This document shows, piece after piece, positions 13,449-26,168 of a DNA stretch of 64,000 bases (position 1 is its first letter; each line of letters starts with the position of its first letter). A program made the position numbers and the translations under genes. The notes beneath the pieces were generated by a model. The model saw nothing but the letters and a program-made list of their open reading frames with translations, did not search any database and was not told where the DNA came from. Origin of the DNA: Heterocephalus glaber (lineage: Eukaryota > Chordata > Mammalia > Rodentia > Bathyergidae); the NCBI RefSeq assembly GCF_000247695.1, contig NW_004624795.1, positions 10,528,971 through 10,592,970 on the forward strand, in the 5' to 3' direction.

Positions 13449-13498
13449 AAGCAGCAAGCACCCTTATTCTTGTCTCCCAGAATTATTAACACTTCAGC

Positions 13499-13537
13499 AT
13501 ATATATATATATATATATATGGAGAGAGAGAGAGAGA
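13499..13537 (+). repeat. (AT)n-(GA)n microsatellite
   Basis: Eleven AT units followed directly by about eight GA units, with a single G at the junction. Confidence 0.97.
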
Positions 13538-14934
13538 TCTGCTTTTCAGAGTCATTCTTGGTGAGCACCCTGTGTAGATGCAATGTGGGGAAATAAACAG
13601 TAAGTTTGTGTTTGCCTTTACATTCATCTATGAATCTAAACATTAAAGATCAATTTGGGATCTTGGGGCTTTTTTTAAATGAAAGAAATGTGTTTAATTT
13701 GTAAGGCCAAACTGCAGTTAATTCCAAGTCTGTTTTCTCAGGTCTTAATCCCTCCCAGCATTTGACACCCACTGTATTGATAAATAAGCCTGGTGTTAGC
13801 CTAGTTCGGTAGAGCCTTGTATTCCCCCGGGTAACCCTTCACATCAGAGGGTGGCAGGCCAGCTGGCTCCGAGCTCTTGGATGGCTCACTTGGGAAAGTG
13901 AAAGGAGTATCTCTTGAACTACCTGAGAAAGACCACATGAGGCATTTAAGTTCACGTTGTCAGATGGACCCTGGCAAAGGCACAGATGACATCTCTGAGA
14001 GAGGAAAAGAAGTCCTAACATCTGTTGAGGCCTGTGTTTCTGTTTGTAGCATGGTCAGGGCACAGGGTGGAAAGAGTGTAAGGAGAGAGGCATTCACTTC
14101 TGGCTCTTCCAGTCCCCTAGCCCTAGCCCTAAGTAACCACATGGTTATACTAAACCAACTGTACTGAAGTGGCACTTATACTTCAGAAATAGTTGTCCCT
14201 GAGGTACTAGGTCATTAGCGACTTGTTGAGTCAAATCCCAGGTTTTGAAGTCAACAGATTGCTAGCAGAATTACAGCAACAGGAAAAGAAAATTCCAACT
14301 CCATCTTGCCACAAGCAACCAATATGTGGACAATTTCCGATCTGAGTAAAAAGGATTGCATTCCAAGTTCCTTGTAGGAGTGCAGTGCTAGCACTTTGGG
14401 GCAACAATTTTTAGAGTTCTTTTTAAAAAAGTCACCAAATTATCAAAGAAAATTGGGCTCCAGTGAATCAACTCAGTTTTTACAGTCACTGGACATTTAC
14501 AGGTTTTTATAGTGTTTATGGGTTTTTACAATACTTCAGAGTGAAAAACAGACTGGTATTTAGAAAAAACAAATCAGTCTCTACTGTGTCAACCTCCTTG
14601 GTTCTGGAGAAAGGGAAATGGACAAGAGAAGAACTCACATGAACAGAGAGGTCTGGGCAGCCTCAAGACACGAGGAGCTGCGTCCAGCCAGCGTGTTTCC
14701 GGAGAGGCCAAGGCGTGCCTGGTGTGTTGTGGCTGCACCAGGTGACGGTCCTCTGAGGAGCAACCACAGAGCCTTCCTCTCCTCTCCTGACTGGAAGATT
14801 CTGACTCAGGAAGTCAACTGAGCACCTGTTATTCTCGGAATGTAAAACTTCCCTCAGACGATGTGTGGTAAGGAAATGACGCAGTAATAGTCGCCCTTCT
14901 GTACGGCTGCTTGGGGTGTGGGCGCTAGGCTGTG

Positions 14935-15058
14935 GGGTTCACATTTGTTATCTCATGCATACTCAAAACAGTCTCTGGGTGCTGCCAGTCTTAGTATTAG
15001 ATGAGCTCTTTCCTTTCACAGATGACAAAACTGAGGCCCGGAGGAAGTGAGCAGAGGG
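14935..15058 (-). repeat. MIR SINE relic
   Basis: The + strand reads 'atctcatgcatactcaaaac', then 'tttcacagatgacaaaactg' and 'aggcccggagg'. This is the antisense of the MIR segment that normally reads cctcagtttcctcatctgt. Confidence 0.7.
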
Positions 15059-17565
15059 TGGAGCGAGCAGTTAGTGGACCGCAGGGTGGGACAAGACGCT
15101 GCTCAGTCTGTCACCAGAGCCCGCTGTTGGGCCACTACTGCCCTCCGCCCCTCAGCAGGGCGCCCCTTGCCTGAGGAAGGGCGTCCCTTGTGGAACCATC
15201 ACACGTCTGTGGCAGCCGCACAGCATAGAGCAAACGTGTGCTGGGGCTTGGACATGGAGGGGCAGAAGAGGAGAGGCGTGATGGGGAGACACCTCTGTAG
15301 GGGTCCCGGAGTCTCTTTGGCCAATTCCTGGGAAGCTACAGAACAGAAAGGCTAGCTTTCAAAACACAGGCTTTATTTTTAAATCATAAAAGCTTCATGT
15401 GACTTCCATGCTTTTGGGTGGCTCTGAAAGCCACAGCTCCTTCTGACCTGATCTCAGAAGAGAAGTGCCACGAAATGGAGAAGACAGCAGTCCAGGAGAC
15501 ATAAGGGAACATTAGGAGTGTTGTGTCCCTAAGCCGCTGGTGGGAAGCCCACAGCACAGCTCACGTGTGTCCAAGGGAACAGGATTTGTCGCCCCGTGCC
15601 CACACTGTGATCTGCCCCAGTGCCGCAAGCGATACAGTCACAAGACTCAGTCTTTCAGGCACAGATTTCCCCCTGCATGGTGAGAAGTCCTTGTCAAGAT
15701 GCATGTGTGAATGTATGGCGATGTGGGGCAGCAGCTGTGCTTTTTGCCATCAGCAGGGTGCCGGGGAGAGACAGCGGTCCTCTCTCAGTACCCCCTCCAC
15801 GTGTGCTGCAGAGACGTTCCTGGTGAGCACCCTGTGGAGACACACCTTGGGGAAATAGCCTCTTAAGAGATCGCACGGGAAGCAGCGCAAGGCATGTAGC
15901 CGGCCTTTGGTAAATATTAGTTTCTGTCCCTTTCCTGTGTGTAAGGCAAGTTGTGCAGGTGAGGCTTCAGCAGCTCGGATGCAGAAATAGCTGTGCGTGT
16001 CAGGATGTGGCCTCTTTCCCCGAGTGTGGACCAGATGTCAGGCTGCTTTGTGAGGGCTCAAGGAATGTTAAGGCTCCCTTCTTCAGGGCTTCACGGCTCC
16101 TCTCCGGATGGAGAAGCCTTCTTTTCCATGCACTTCTTGGATCAGAAAAAGAAGAACGAAAAAGGATGGTTTGAAAGTCTCAGGGAGTGGACCTTCGGTG
16201 TTCTCCTTTTCAAAAGCATTTGTAAATTCATGAATTTCAGACCTTCCTCTCAAGTCAGAGGCACAGCCTTCCTGCCATTTCCCTGCTGTTTAACAACATC
16301 ATAAAATCAATGGGGAATCCCAAAGCACATGAGTGTGTGTTTAGAATGCATGTATTCCTGTTTTGACCAGGCGTTCACAGAGGGCCAGCCATTTCCCAGG
16401 CAGAGTGAGGCGCTGGCAGTTTCAGAGGCAAGAGACGTGTCATCCTTTCAACTGGAGAAGCTTATGAATTGCAGAGAGATAAAATAATTGTGAATGAGCG
16501 TGGCAGGTGGCATAAGGGCACGTACAAGGTAGAAATAGGAAGACAAGAACGATCGGCTGAACAGGGCGAAGGGGGGGAAGGTCAGAGATTTTGTATCTTG
16601 AAGGTTTTGTATCTTGAAGAATGAGCAAAAGGAATATGACTACAAAGTAAGTGACCCCTTGAGGTTTTAGGTTATCTTAAGAGTGAATTTCTGTTAAATA
16701 CAGACCAGCAATTCATAGGAAAGGAACATTTAGATCAGAGTGCTATGAAACCTGGGTCAGAAATATTAAAAAACAAGAGATAAAAGAATAAAAATGTATG
16801 GGGTTATTGGGTGGTTCATATACAATGGTGCTAAACCTCCTGTCCAGGAATGGTGGCCGTACATGAGGGACCTGGAGCTCTGCATTTCCAGGGCAGTGGA
16901 CCACGTGTCTCAAACATTGTGTGTTTAAGAAGATGTTGGGAGGTTAGAGGCGGCATAATTGATGTGATTTAAAAGTTGCTGTGGTAACACACCCACTTCC
17001 AGAAAATCAGTGTTAGAGGGAAGGCAGGTGAGCTCATGGCTCTTGCCCTGGGCTGCTCTGTACCACTGTTTGGGTCAAAGGTCAGGACAAATTTGCAAAG
17101 ACCAAATGCCCCACGTGATTTATTACTTCCTGTTTGGTGGAATTGACCCTGGAAGAAGATAAGACGAGTGGATCAGTGCAAAGACTGTAGGGAAATGGCG
17201 AGGAAGGGAGAGGAGACCTGAGCAAGCATTTCCAACTCTCCAGGAAGACATGTCCCAAGTGCTATATTTGAATGTACTGAGCGACCCACGCATTTCTGTG
17301 AAAAAAACCAAACGTGTATAGGATCCATACGTGTAAGCTGCCCTTTATAGAGGTAGTAGCACAGAATGCTCTGGGGCACAGATAAAATAGTCCTTAGAGC
17401 CGCGAAAAGATTTGGATTAATGAAAAATTTGTCCTGACAGTTTGGGTTGAAGAGCTGAGTGATTGCCTCTGCAGTGCCACCTTCTGGTTAATCGCACGTA
17501 TGACATGGTGTGACCCCTGGGTGGTTGGTTCAGTGCCTACCCTCCACAGCGCCCATGTCCTTTAG

Positions 17566-17615
17566 ACTAGTGGTTCTCAGCTTTGGCCTTACATGAGAAT
17601 CATGAGTGGAGATAG
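17566..17615 (+). repeat. MER5-like hAT relic end
   Basis: The segment tagtggttctcagctttggc followed by acatgagaatcatgag resembles the start of MER5-type elements (tagtggttctcaa then a 'catgagaatcac' type phrase). Only the end is preserved. Confidence 0.5.
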
Positions 17616-17839
17616 AAAAAAATGATTTAGAATATTTTATTGCAGCAGTAATAAAGGGTTGCAGTAACATAATGTCTGAACTGGAGTATAGCTTGAGTTC
17701 CTGTCTCCCATTTCCAGATTTAACTGTCAGCAGTTTCTTGCGTACTCTTCCAAACAGCACCTCTGTCTTTATGAACACATATGTGGGCGTGTATATATTG
17801 TGTATATGAGAATATGGAAATCTATGTATATGCACTTCC

Positions 17840-18135
17840 ACATGATACATAGTGTTTTGCAACTTGCTTCTTATATTTAATATCTTTTGGAGGGTGTTCC
17901 ACATTAGTACATATAAATCTGCCAGCTGTATAGAGTCCCATTGTCTGGGTGTGCCACGATTCACTTAACATTTCCTCTAGCCATTTAGATTGCCTTCATC
18001 CACAGACACCATTGACCTGGTATGGCTGATCCAGGGTTTAATTCCTAGATGTGGAATTGGTGAATCCAAGAGTGCTTGCTCCAAAAGAATGAACTTGTTC
18101 ACACTCCCACTAAATGCATGTAGAAACCTTTTCAT
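17840..18135 (-). mobile_element. Old L1 (L1M-type) relic
   Basis: The segment holds the order typical of antisense old L1 3' regions: a 'tgtatagagtcccattgtctg' type phrase, then 'gattcacttaacatttcctc', then 'aattcctagatgtggaattg', then 'cacactcccactaaatgcat'. No open frame remains. Confidence 0.65.
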
Positions 18136-18973
18136 TAAAAAAATAAAATTTAGGGGGCCCAGCCTCACTTCCAGATTTTCTGATTGAGCTGGCCGGGGCA
18201 CTGAACATCTGTGCTCCTCACAAATTCTGCAAATGAATGCGATCCATCACCAGAGTGTAGAATATTGGCGTAGACAGAGGGTAGACAGAGAAGATGCTGC
18301 TCCTAAGGATGATGCCTTGGTCATGCCCTTGAGACCCAAACAGCAACACTTCCCTTCCTGCGGTTGATTGGGAGAAGTAGAATGACTCATTCCTCCTGAA
18401 ATTTGTAATAAAATAAAGATCTCTATTTCAACAGGAATACACATTACGTGAATCTGTATTTATTAAAATTGTGTATTTAAAGCAACAAGAGCCAGAGAAG
18501 TAATAGCTAGGTGCATCTTGCTGCTCTATAATTACTTATTCATAATCCATTTTTTATAGAGACATTTAATTCCTATTGATATGGCCTCAGATTCCATTAG
18601 AAGTAGGTAGAGTTTGTTGATACCAAAATGGGTCAGAAATATCATGGGATAACGCTGCTTTCCCATAGTCCAGTATGGAACGTGCCCAGGTTGGCACAGA
18701 GCTTGCCAGCTGTGAGAATTCAAAGTGTCTCCATTCTCTTACATGGGCAGCCTGCATACACTGGCAGAGAAGCCTGAGAATTACCTGTGCTAAGAATTAC
18801 CCACCTAAAGGAATTATTTCCGTGCTGCCTTTCTTTCCAGCCTGTTTCAGAAGAAAAATCACCAGCCTTCAGTTCTTTGATCCTTCCTTGGCAGCTGAGC
18901 CTTGTTATCTTCTCTTGCCTGCCTCTCTGAGCTGCCACAAAGCCCCCTGCTCTGTGGCATCAGGAAGCCAGGT

Positions 18974-18979
18974 CACACA

Positions 18980-19027
<48 letters not shown>
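18974..19027 (+). repeat. (CA)n microsatellite
   Basis: About 22 CA units with one GT interruption near 18981. Shortly after it (19068-19095) a scrap resembling the 3' end of an antisense ID SINE (ggtaccagggcttgaactca) is visible. Confidence 0.97.
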
Positions 19028-19028
<1 letters not shown>

Positions 19029-20236
19029 TCCGGGCCATTTGTCATCTTGTAACAGCATTTCTTTCTTTTTGGTACCAGGGCTTGAACTCAGGCCTTTGGG
19101 AGCATTTCCTTTTGCTTTCTGAAGAAACTGCCTCCTGCCTCCTCCCCACCTAACGTTTGCCTGGCCTATCTTCACAGTCTGGCTCCTTATCAGCCCATTC
19201 AGCCCCATGATTACAGTACAGGATGACTGGGATAGAGTTTGTGGACACAGTGGAATGACAAGGGATCTTCCAGGCTTCAGGTCTACTGAGAGGTTACAGA
19301 CTATGGTGGGATTTCCTGGTGGGCATGGGCTTGAGAAAGAAAACAATAAAATTAGTAACCTGAGTGTTTCAGGATGATTTAATATCTAATTTCTCTTTAC
19401 CCAAAAGGTACCCAGACTTCACCTTGTGCCTGTGAAACATAAGGCAGAATTTTGTCCCATAAAGATTTCTCCGTAGGCTACATTAAGCAGGAGCCAGATG
19501 GGCTTAGCTTGGCTAATCTTAGTGCAAGCTGGAAAATTTCAGTTTTTCCGAAACAACACATTTCTAAGAAATTGTCTGGTCTAGAATATTATTCTGGTGT
19601 ATGTAAGGGAACTGGATGATTTCAGAGCAAAGCTGAACAGCTATTGCCTTATAAATGTACACGAGAATTTACCTGCTTGTCCTTTTGTGCCCTGCCAAGG
19701 TTGTGGCAGAAAGAGCTAGATTTAATAAACCTAATAACCCCCCCCCGTTTTTATTACTTTCTCTAAATCAGTGGCTCTTCTGTAATTTTTTCCCTCCTAT
19801 ATGGGATTTGAATTCATTTAGAAAAACCAAGTATGCCTTTTCCCAAGTCTTGGCTTGCATCTGAATGTAAAAATCAGATGCAAACTCCATGAATGTTAAT
19901 TCGGATTATAGATAGCTGTAAACTGTATATGTTGCCCAGGAGTCTTCCCTTTCCCTTGGGCTCAGTGACTGATCACCGAGCTGACGCTTCTTTATAATGC
20001 ACTTCCTCCTGTGAACCCTCCTCACTCAGGTACTTGCCAGCTGGGCAGTAACTAGATTTGTAAATGAATACTTAACCTGAAGCAGGTAAGGGAGTAAGGC
20101 TGGCAGGGAAAGAGATTGTTCGCCTTACCCCAAATGAGACAGTGAGGGCATCAAGTCCATATTGTTTAGGTACCAGCTGACTCTGTAGAATTAAGTTGAT
20201 TTGTTGCCTCAAGAATCCATATCTCTGACTTAGCAT

Positions 20237-20270
20237 GCACACACATACACACACAAACATACACACACAT
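20237..20270 (+). repeat. Interrupted (CA)n tract
   Basis: Short CA runs broken by TA and AA dinucleotides. Confidence 0.9.
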
Positions 20271-20589
20271 AGGAAGCTCCTATTGCCTAGCAACATTTAT
20301 TTAGTAACTTTGAGAATTATCAGTAACTAATAGGAAGAGAATGGCCCTATGTTGTGCAGGGCAGACATCTCTAACTGCTGTAAGCTGTTGAGGGTGTAGT
20401 TAAGGCATCTCACCTACCATCCTCTCAGCCTTCACAAGGTCTTACTCCAGACCAAGAAATAAACAAAAACAATGACATGGGAATGTTAGATAACAGGTGC
20501 AACTGACAGCAAAAGAAAGTACCTCTGTTCAGCTCGGTGGCTTACCCTATCAAGAGGCTTTTGTGAGTACCTTCAGCATACTCTCCCAG

Positions 20590-20800
20590 AGCTAGGTGTG
20601 GTAATGTGTGCCTGTAATCCCAGCACTCTTGAGGGGCTAAGGCAAGAGGACCACAAGTTTGAGCCCAGCCTGGGGAACATAGCAACTTAGTGAGACCCTG
20701 TCTCAAAACAAAAATACTTTTAAAAAAGGGTTGGGGAGGTAGCTGAATGTGAAGATCCTGGGTTTAATCCCCAGTATGCTAAAAAAGCAAACGAACAAAA
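20590..20800 (+). mobile_element. B1-ID dimeric SINE
   Basis: A 7SL-derived left half (gctaggtgtggtaatgtgtg, cctgtaatcccagcactctt, agcaacttagtgagaccctg) is joined by an A-rich linker to a shortened tRNA/ID half (gggttggggaggtagctgaa, then gggtttaatccccagtatgc) and an A-rich tail. Such dimers are known from squirrel- and dormouse-related and other non-murid rodents. The ID half is deleted in the middle. Confidence 0.88.
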
Positions 20801-21559
20801 AGCCCTTACAGAGAGAATGCAAAGTAGATACCAAACATCATATTGCAGGCAGCCTTGCTGCCTCACATGTGGTTCATGTGAGTGTGAAAACAGTTGTGGA
20901 ACACTAGCTTTTTGTATTAATGATGTCTTTGATACTATTGGCCTTGGGTAGTGCAGGGCGGGGGGGTGGAAGTATAGAAAGAAAGGGCTTTGGAGTCAGC
21001 CCTAATCATTCAAGATACTATTTCAACTCACTAACTCTTTGATCTTAAGCAAAGTACTTAATTTGTTTAGTTGTATTGTTTCTTATTTGTTTAATGATGA
21101 TAATGTAGCTACTTGATTAGGAGGCACAGTGACTCCAGAGAGGGATTAAAAATGTAATTAAGAGGCCCTGTCTTTGGTCAGTCCCATTTCTCTGACTTGT
21201 TCCCTAAGTACTCTCCAGTCTTCCTCTTCTGCCTGTCCCTAAATGTCGGTGATCCTGGGCCCTTTTCTTCTATTTTCTTCTTGCTCTGTGTTTTTTCTGC
21301 TGAGAGATTCCAAGATGTTCACCTCTGTATCACCAGTTAACATGGCTCTTCTGAAGTCTGATTAGTAGATGAAGCTGAGGCCTTCTCCAGCCTTCATCTA
21401 AAGGCCATGGGCTCGCCTGAGAGCCTCTCTTCCTCTGAACATGCATGATCCCCTGTTCTAATTCCAGGGGAAGAGGACGCCTCAGGTCCAGGTGTCTACG
21501 CTAATACTGGCCTGTTCTCCCCATATGCAGTTGCTAGAACTCTCACTGATCCCACTTTG

Positions 21560-22163
21560 TGGATGGCTCTGGAACCCACTCAGTCCTCTGCCCTGACATG
21601 AATGAGCCCTGTCCTGGTTCCCCACTAATCCCACCTCTGCTAAGTGGTCACAGTCAGATTCCTGAAGTGACTCTTCTAAGCAACCCCCTTGCTCTGTCAG
21701 TGGTTGTCCCTGTGCCCTTGAGAGTGATATCTGAGTATCTTAAGGTCATTCTTTGTCTACTCTCAACTCACACTCCTCCTCTTGGCCCTGAGCTCCAGCC
21801 ACATCAGCTGCTTTCAATTCCCTCACGGACCCATGAATTCTTTGGTGTCTTCGTGTATTTTGTTACCTCTACCTTGATCACCCTAATCCCTTTAGTTCCC
21901 TGGCCAATGACTTGGCCAGGAAGCCAGCTCCCTTGGAGATGCATTTCCTCTTGTCCCTGAACGTACTCCTAGTGCTGGATTAGTGATCTAACCTTTGGCT
22001 CCCTGGACAAAGCTTTGTCATAGCACTTGGCACCCCATAGTCTAATCAGCTGTTTACTTACCTGTCTGCATCTCCAGATTCTTGCTTCCAGGGTATATTT
22101 CTGTGTTCTTAGAACCTACTCCATAGTAGTGCCCAATAAAAGTTTGTTAAGTAAATGAATGTT
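21560..22163 (+). mobile_element. LINE L2 3' region
   Basis: Features of the L2 3' end appear in order: 'ctccagccacatcagctgc', 'ccaggaagccagctcccttg', 'catagcacttggcacc', 'cagctgtttacttacctgtc', and a final 'tagtagtgcccaataaaagt' followed by ttgttaagtaaatgaatg. The adjacent 21170-21560 may belong to the same relic but was not recognised. No open frame. Confidence 0.8.
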
Positions 22164-25100
22164 TTAATCACTAAGCCTTTGTTAATCATCATCTGTGCAA
22201 GTCACTGGTATGTCCTTTACCTGGAAAGATTTCCAGTCAAATTTGAGAAGAGGTAATTGCTTTAAAATTACAGAGTCACTTATTCTGTATAAATTCCAGG
22301 TTGGCATGTGCTAAGTTCAAACTGAAATAGAAGTTCAATGTGAGAGAGGTTTGCAGATCTGCCACCAACTCTGGGATAGTCAGAGCCTGAGCAGAGACAG
22401 ACCAGGAGCAGTATGCCCAGCTGTGGAGCCCTTGGGGACACGGGAGTTTGGACTGGGAGGCAGTGGGAAACCACTGGCTACTTTTGACCGTGGTAAAGGT
22501 ATTCTAGGAAGAATAACCTAGTGGCTCTGTTGGCAGCTGTGATTGCAAATGGCAGGAAGACCAGTTAGAAAAGTCTTGCAGTTGTCCAAGTCATTTGTGA
22601 AATGGCCTGTGCCTGGCCTTTGACAGCACTCTGAAATGAAAAGAAAACTTCTCCTGAGCTCCAAGAATAATTTATTGCTAGAGCTGAAAAGAGCCTTTGT
22701 TAGCATCTGGATTTCTCATCCTGTTATTTAATGAGTGTGCAAATTGAAGCCCAGGGAGACTCCCCAGGGTTCCGGTAACCAGTGGTGTCTTTGGATTGCA
22801 GTCCATGGTTCATTTCTCTGTCCTGCCTGAGAGGGATGCTTGAAGTTCAAAGCCTGACTAATGGAGAAATAGACAACCCACAGTCGTAAGGAGACCTGGG
22901 AGCACCAGGTTGGAGGGTGGGGTGGGTTACACATGTTGGCTTAGATGATAGCTGACTGATGGCAGGTAGTGGCAAGTGGTCCCCAGATGGGTGCGGGACT
23001 CTGTGAACACCAGTGTAAGAGAGTTGCAGAGAACACTGGCCAGGAGCCACGGCTCTGGGGCAGTGAGTTTACCTTTGGGTGCTGAGCCTAGAGACTCGTG
23101 CAGGGAAGAATCTTCTTGTGTCTCCCTTAGAAGCCGAAGAACTGCAGACACACCTGAATCCTATTTGTGCTCATCCGGAAATGCAGACTTTGAAACAATC
23201 CTGTTTTTCTTCCTTTGTTTTGCTTAGTTTGGTTTGAGGGGGCGGCAGAAGAGGGAGGGAGTGACTCCAAAGAGCGTGGTCTTTTGTTCGCAGTTGAGTC
23301 CTGTTCACAGTGACTGTCCACCAGCTCTGTCCTTTATTTAGTCTCCTACTTCAGTCTCTCCTCTAAGTCGAAACCAAAAAAGTTAATAATGTAGCCTGAA
23401 GGACACGAGCCAGTTTAATAACTGGCCATGGCAGTACTTTGAAAACTGCAGATTTCAAATAACTAGGCCTGCACATTTTCAACAACGCCAACAATGAAAG
23501 AGACTGTGGGGACTTTGGCAGTGCTGATACAAGTAGTGTGTGTTACCGTTAAAGATGGGAAGAGCCTCTTTCTGAAAATAGACCACAGGTGTGGGAGACC
23601 TCATTTCCCTGCTTGACAGGAAAGCTGACCCTCCTGGAGAGTGAGCGGCTGAATTTTTCCACAGGTAGAATGTGCCCTTAGACCCCTCTCCATTTCACGG
23701 GGTCATCAGGAGGGCAAATTGAGGCCATGGATGTGAACACATCGTGCAGCAAGGTTCAGATATTGGTGACAGGGCTGCCCTCTCCCAGGAGCTGTAGCTG
23801 CTGCACACAACAGTGTGAGTGAAGACTGGAACCAGCTAGCAGCAGGCTGCAGACCTTCCCCAGCCTCCGCCTGCCCCCCATGCCCACAAATGCAGGCAAA
23901 ACTAAGAAACTGCTTTTGCCTCACTTAGTGTGGGGATGGGCGAGCACAGGCCTCTGGTTCCCATTCGTGACAGTCCCTGGCACCTCTGCCAGCCCAGGAT
24001 TCCAGGACCTGAGGTACACCTGCAGGTGCTGAGAGCCTCTGCATCGAGAGTTCATTTATTGCTGGCCACTGTGACTTCTCTGCACCCCGCAGTGCAGTGG
24101 TGACTACAGGGGAGGCAAGAGCCACAAGCGCCCCCTTTCCTGGCACTCCCTGACCCCACTTGTCTGGGACAGGCTCCCCAGGCAGGGAGAGCAGGTGGAA
24201 GGGCTCTTTGGTCTCCTCTTGGGGCCAGTGTGGGAAGGCCAGATGGGGCACCCACGCCCTGACTCGGGTTGGAATGTCCACTCTGTTCCCTCCTAACCAA
24301 CTTCCGGCAGGCCGGGCCTGTGAGCTCTGGTCTCACCTCTCAGTGGGTTCAAGGAGCCAGGTTTTGCTGACAGCACTGGCAAGAAGTGCGATGCCAACAG
24401 CCTTTGGAATGAGAGGCCTCGTTCATCCAGCCAGGCTCTTGCCAAGTTTGGAGCTGCCAAGTCAACTCAGGGTCACTGTGAGGACTGATACAGAGCCCTG
24501 GGGCAAAGTGCTTGCCCTGTCACGCTTGGGGATGTCTAACAGGCTTAGCTGGGGCTGGAGCTAGAGGAAAACAGGAGCCAGGGCTGTGATGGGAGGGGTC
24601 CAGCTCCACACCTGCCAGGAGGCCTTCTGGCCTGCAGGCCACTCCATGCAGCCCTGTCAAGGGACAGGTGAGGGGCGGGACTCTGGCAGCGTGACCAGTC
24701 CAGGCCTCGGAGCTGAGGCCGGGCCCCACTCCCTCTGTGTTTTCTGATGGACTGTGTGGCCTCCACCAGGACAGACCTGGCCAGGGAGGCCCAGGCCAGT
24801 GCAAGAGCCCAGCAGCAGCATCCCGGGTGTCTGCTTGAACCAAAAGCGAGTATCCGTTGGCTCACTAAGAATTCACAGGTATAGATGCAAACATTCCTCC
24901 CCCATGAAGTGACCTCTGAAGCCAACTTCCTAGTCACGGAACAGAATGTATCCATGCAGTGCCCGCTCTGCCCACGAATCTTGGCCATGGCTCCTAACGA
25001 GGCACGGTCCCCAGTGTACCCAAGGCTCCTTGCGCACCCAGGCATGAGAGGGGACAGTGCCAGGAGCCCTGGGCCCATGGGTCAGCTGCTGCTTGGTCAA

Positions 25101-26130
25101 ATGTGAGCCAGCCCTGGACCCAAGCCCACCATTCTCCATAAGGAGTGGGAGGTGAAAGGGGAGGAGGGCAGGAGGGAGGGGACCGGAGGCCGGGCCACCT
25201 GCAGCTCCTGGGGGCTCTTGTTCGTGATGGGTAAGAGCACCCAGCTCTCTGGGGGACCAGCACCTGTCTGGGAGCTGGGAGAGGAGGGACCTGGTGAGGT
25301 CCCTCTTTGTTCCTTTTCTGCTGGCCCGAGGTAGACTGAGGTGCAGTAGAAGAAGCATGGGTTGGGGTCAGGGCTGCTTCAGATGGAGCCCCCCAACCTT
25401 CCCCACTCTCCAGCCAGAGACTCCAGGGAGGTGGCCTCACCCCCTCTGGCCCCCTGTTTTTTGTCCTGGCAGGCGTGGGATGGCCAATGGCCCAGTGCTG
25501 TGCTCTGTAGGAGACTTCTAGCCCAGGTCCTGAGGCAGGACCATCCCTGGCTTGCCCGCAAGGTAGGGTTGGGCTTCCCAGCCCCACCTTTGGGGCATTT
25601 GTGTAATTTAGAACATGGCCTTCCGAATGAGGATGACTGGGCAGTTGGTGTTTCTCTGCTGTTGGGCAACTTTCAACAGAAGATTTGGCATTTTTGGCTT
25701 GTCTTGCACCTTCTATTTGCACACCCGGAAATGGGGATACTAATAATTCCACCCTCACAAAGCTACTGAATGAGGTGGTAGGACTAAAGGTCTGGTGGTC
25801 GGACAGCAAGTTTCCTTCCACACTCCCCTCAGTACCACCAGCTTTGATTACTAGAGGCGGGGAGCCTGCCTACCTGCCTGCGGGATATTTCCACCTCTGC
25901 CTTCGCAGTAAATAGGAGCAGACAAGCTCCCTTCCTTAATGTGTTTACACATTAGGCCTGAGCGGGCTTTTCAGCATTACGATTTCCCCTTATTTCTGCT
26001 GACAGCCTGTTACTCTGTGAAGAGTCGTTGGATAAGAGCCACGGAGATCAAAGGCATCTTTACAGTAGGCCTTTCAGTACATTTGTTCTGTAGTCATAAA
26101 CTGAGTGCTGACTGGGTACTGCATCTGAAT
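22164..26130. other. GC-rich unique intronic stretch, nothing recognised
   Basis: Between about 23.9 and 25.6 kb the base composition is markedly GC-rich but CpG-poor, so it is not a CpG island. Many overlapping open frames occur on both strands, the longest 275 codons on the minus strand. None shows a domain, a splice-site pattern or a family resemblance, and their overlap in several frames points to composition rather than coding. No interspersed repeat was recognised. Confidence 0.5.
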
Positions 26131-26133
26131 GTG

Positions 26134-26138
<5 letters not shown>

Positions 26139-26167
<29 letters not shown>

Positions 26168-26168
26168 A
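26139..26168 (+). repeat. (GT)n microsatellite
   Basis: Fifteen pure GT units. Confidence 0.97.

Noticed and set aside
17530..17964. 144-codon minus-strand frame
   Set aside because: It crosses a MER5-like scrap and part of an old L1 relic, and the residues show no family resemblance.
18974..19027. CRISPR-like direct repeats
   Set aside because: It is a dinucleotide microsatellite, with no spacers. The organism is a mammal.
24994..25821. 275-codon open frame on the minus strand, longest unexplained frame besides L1 ORF1
   Set aside because: It lies in a GC-rich, stop-poor block where several other frames on both strands are also open. The product is low-complexity (P, S, G, A, R) with no domain, and no splice or family context supports it.
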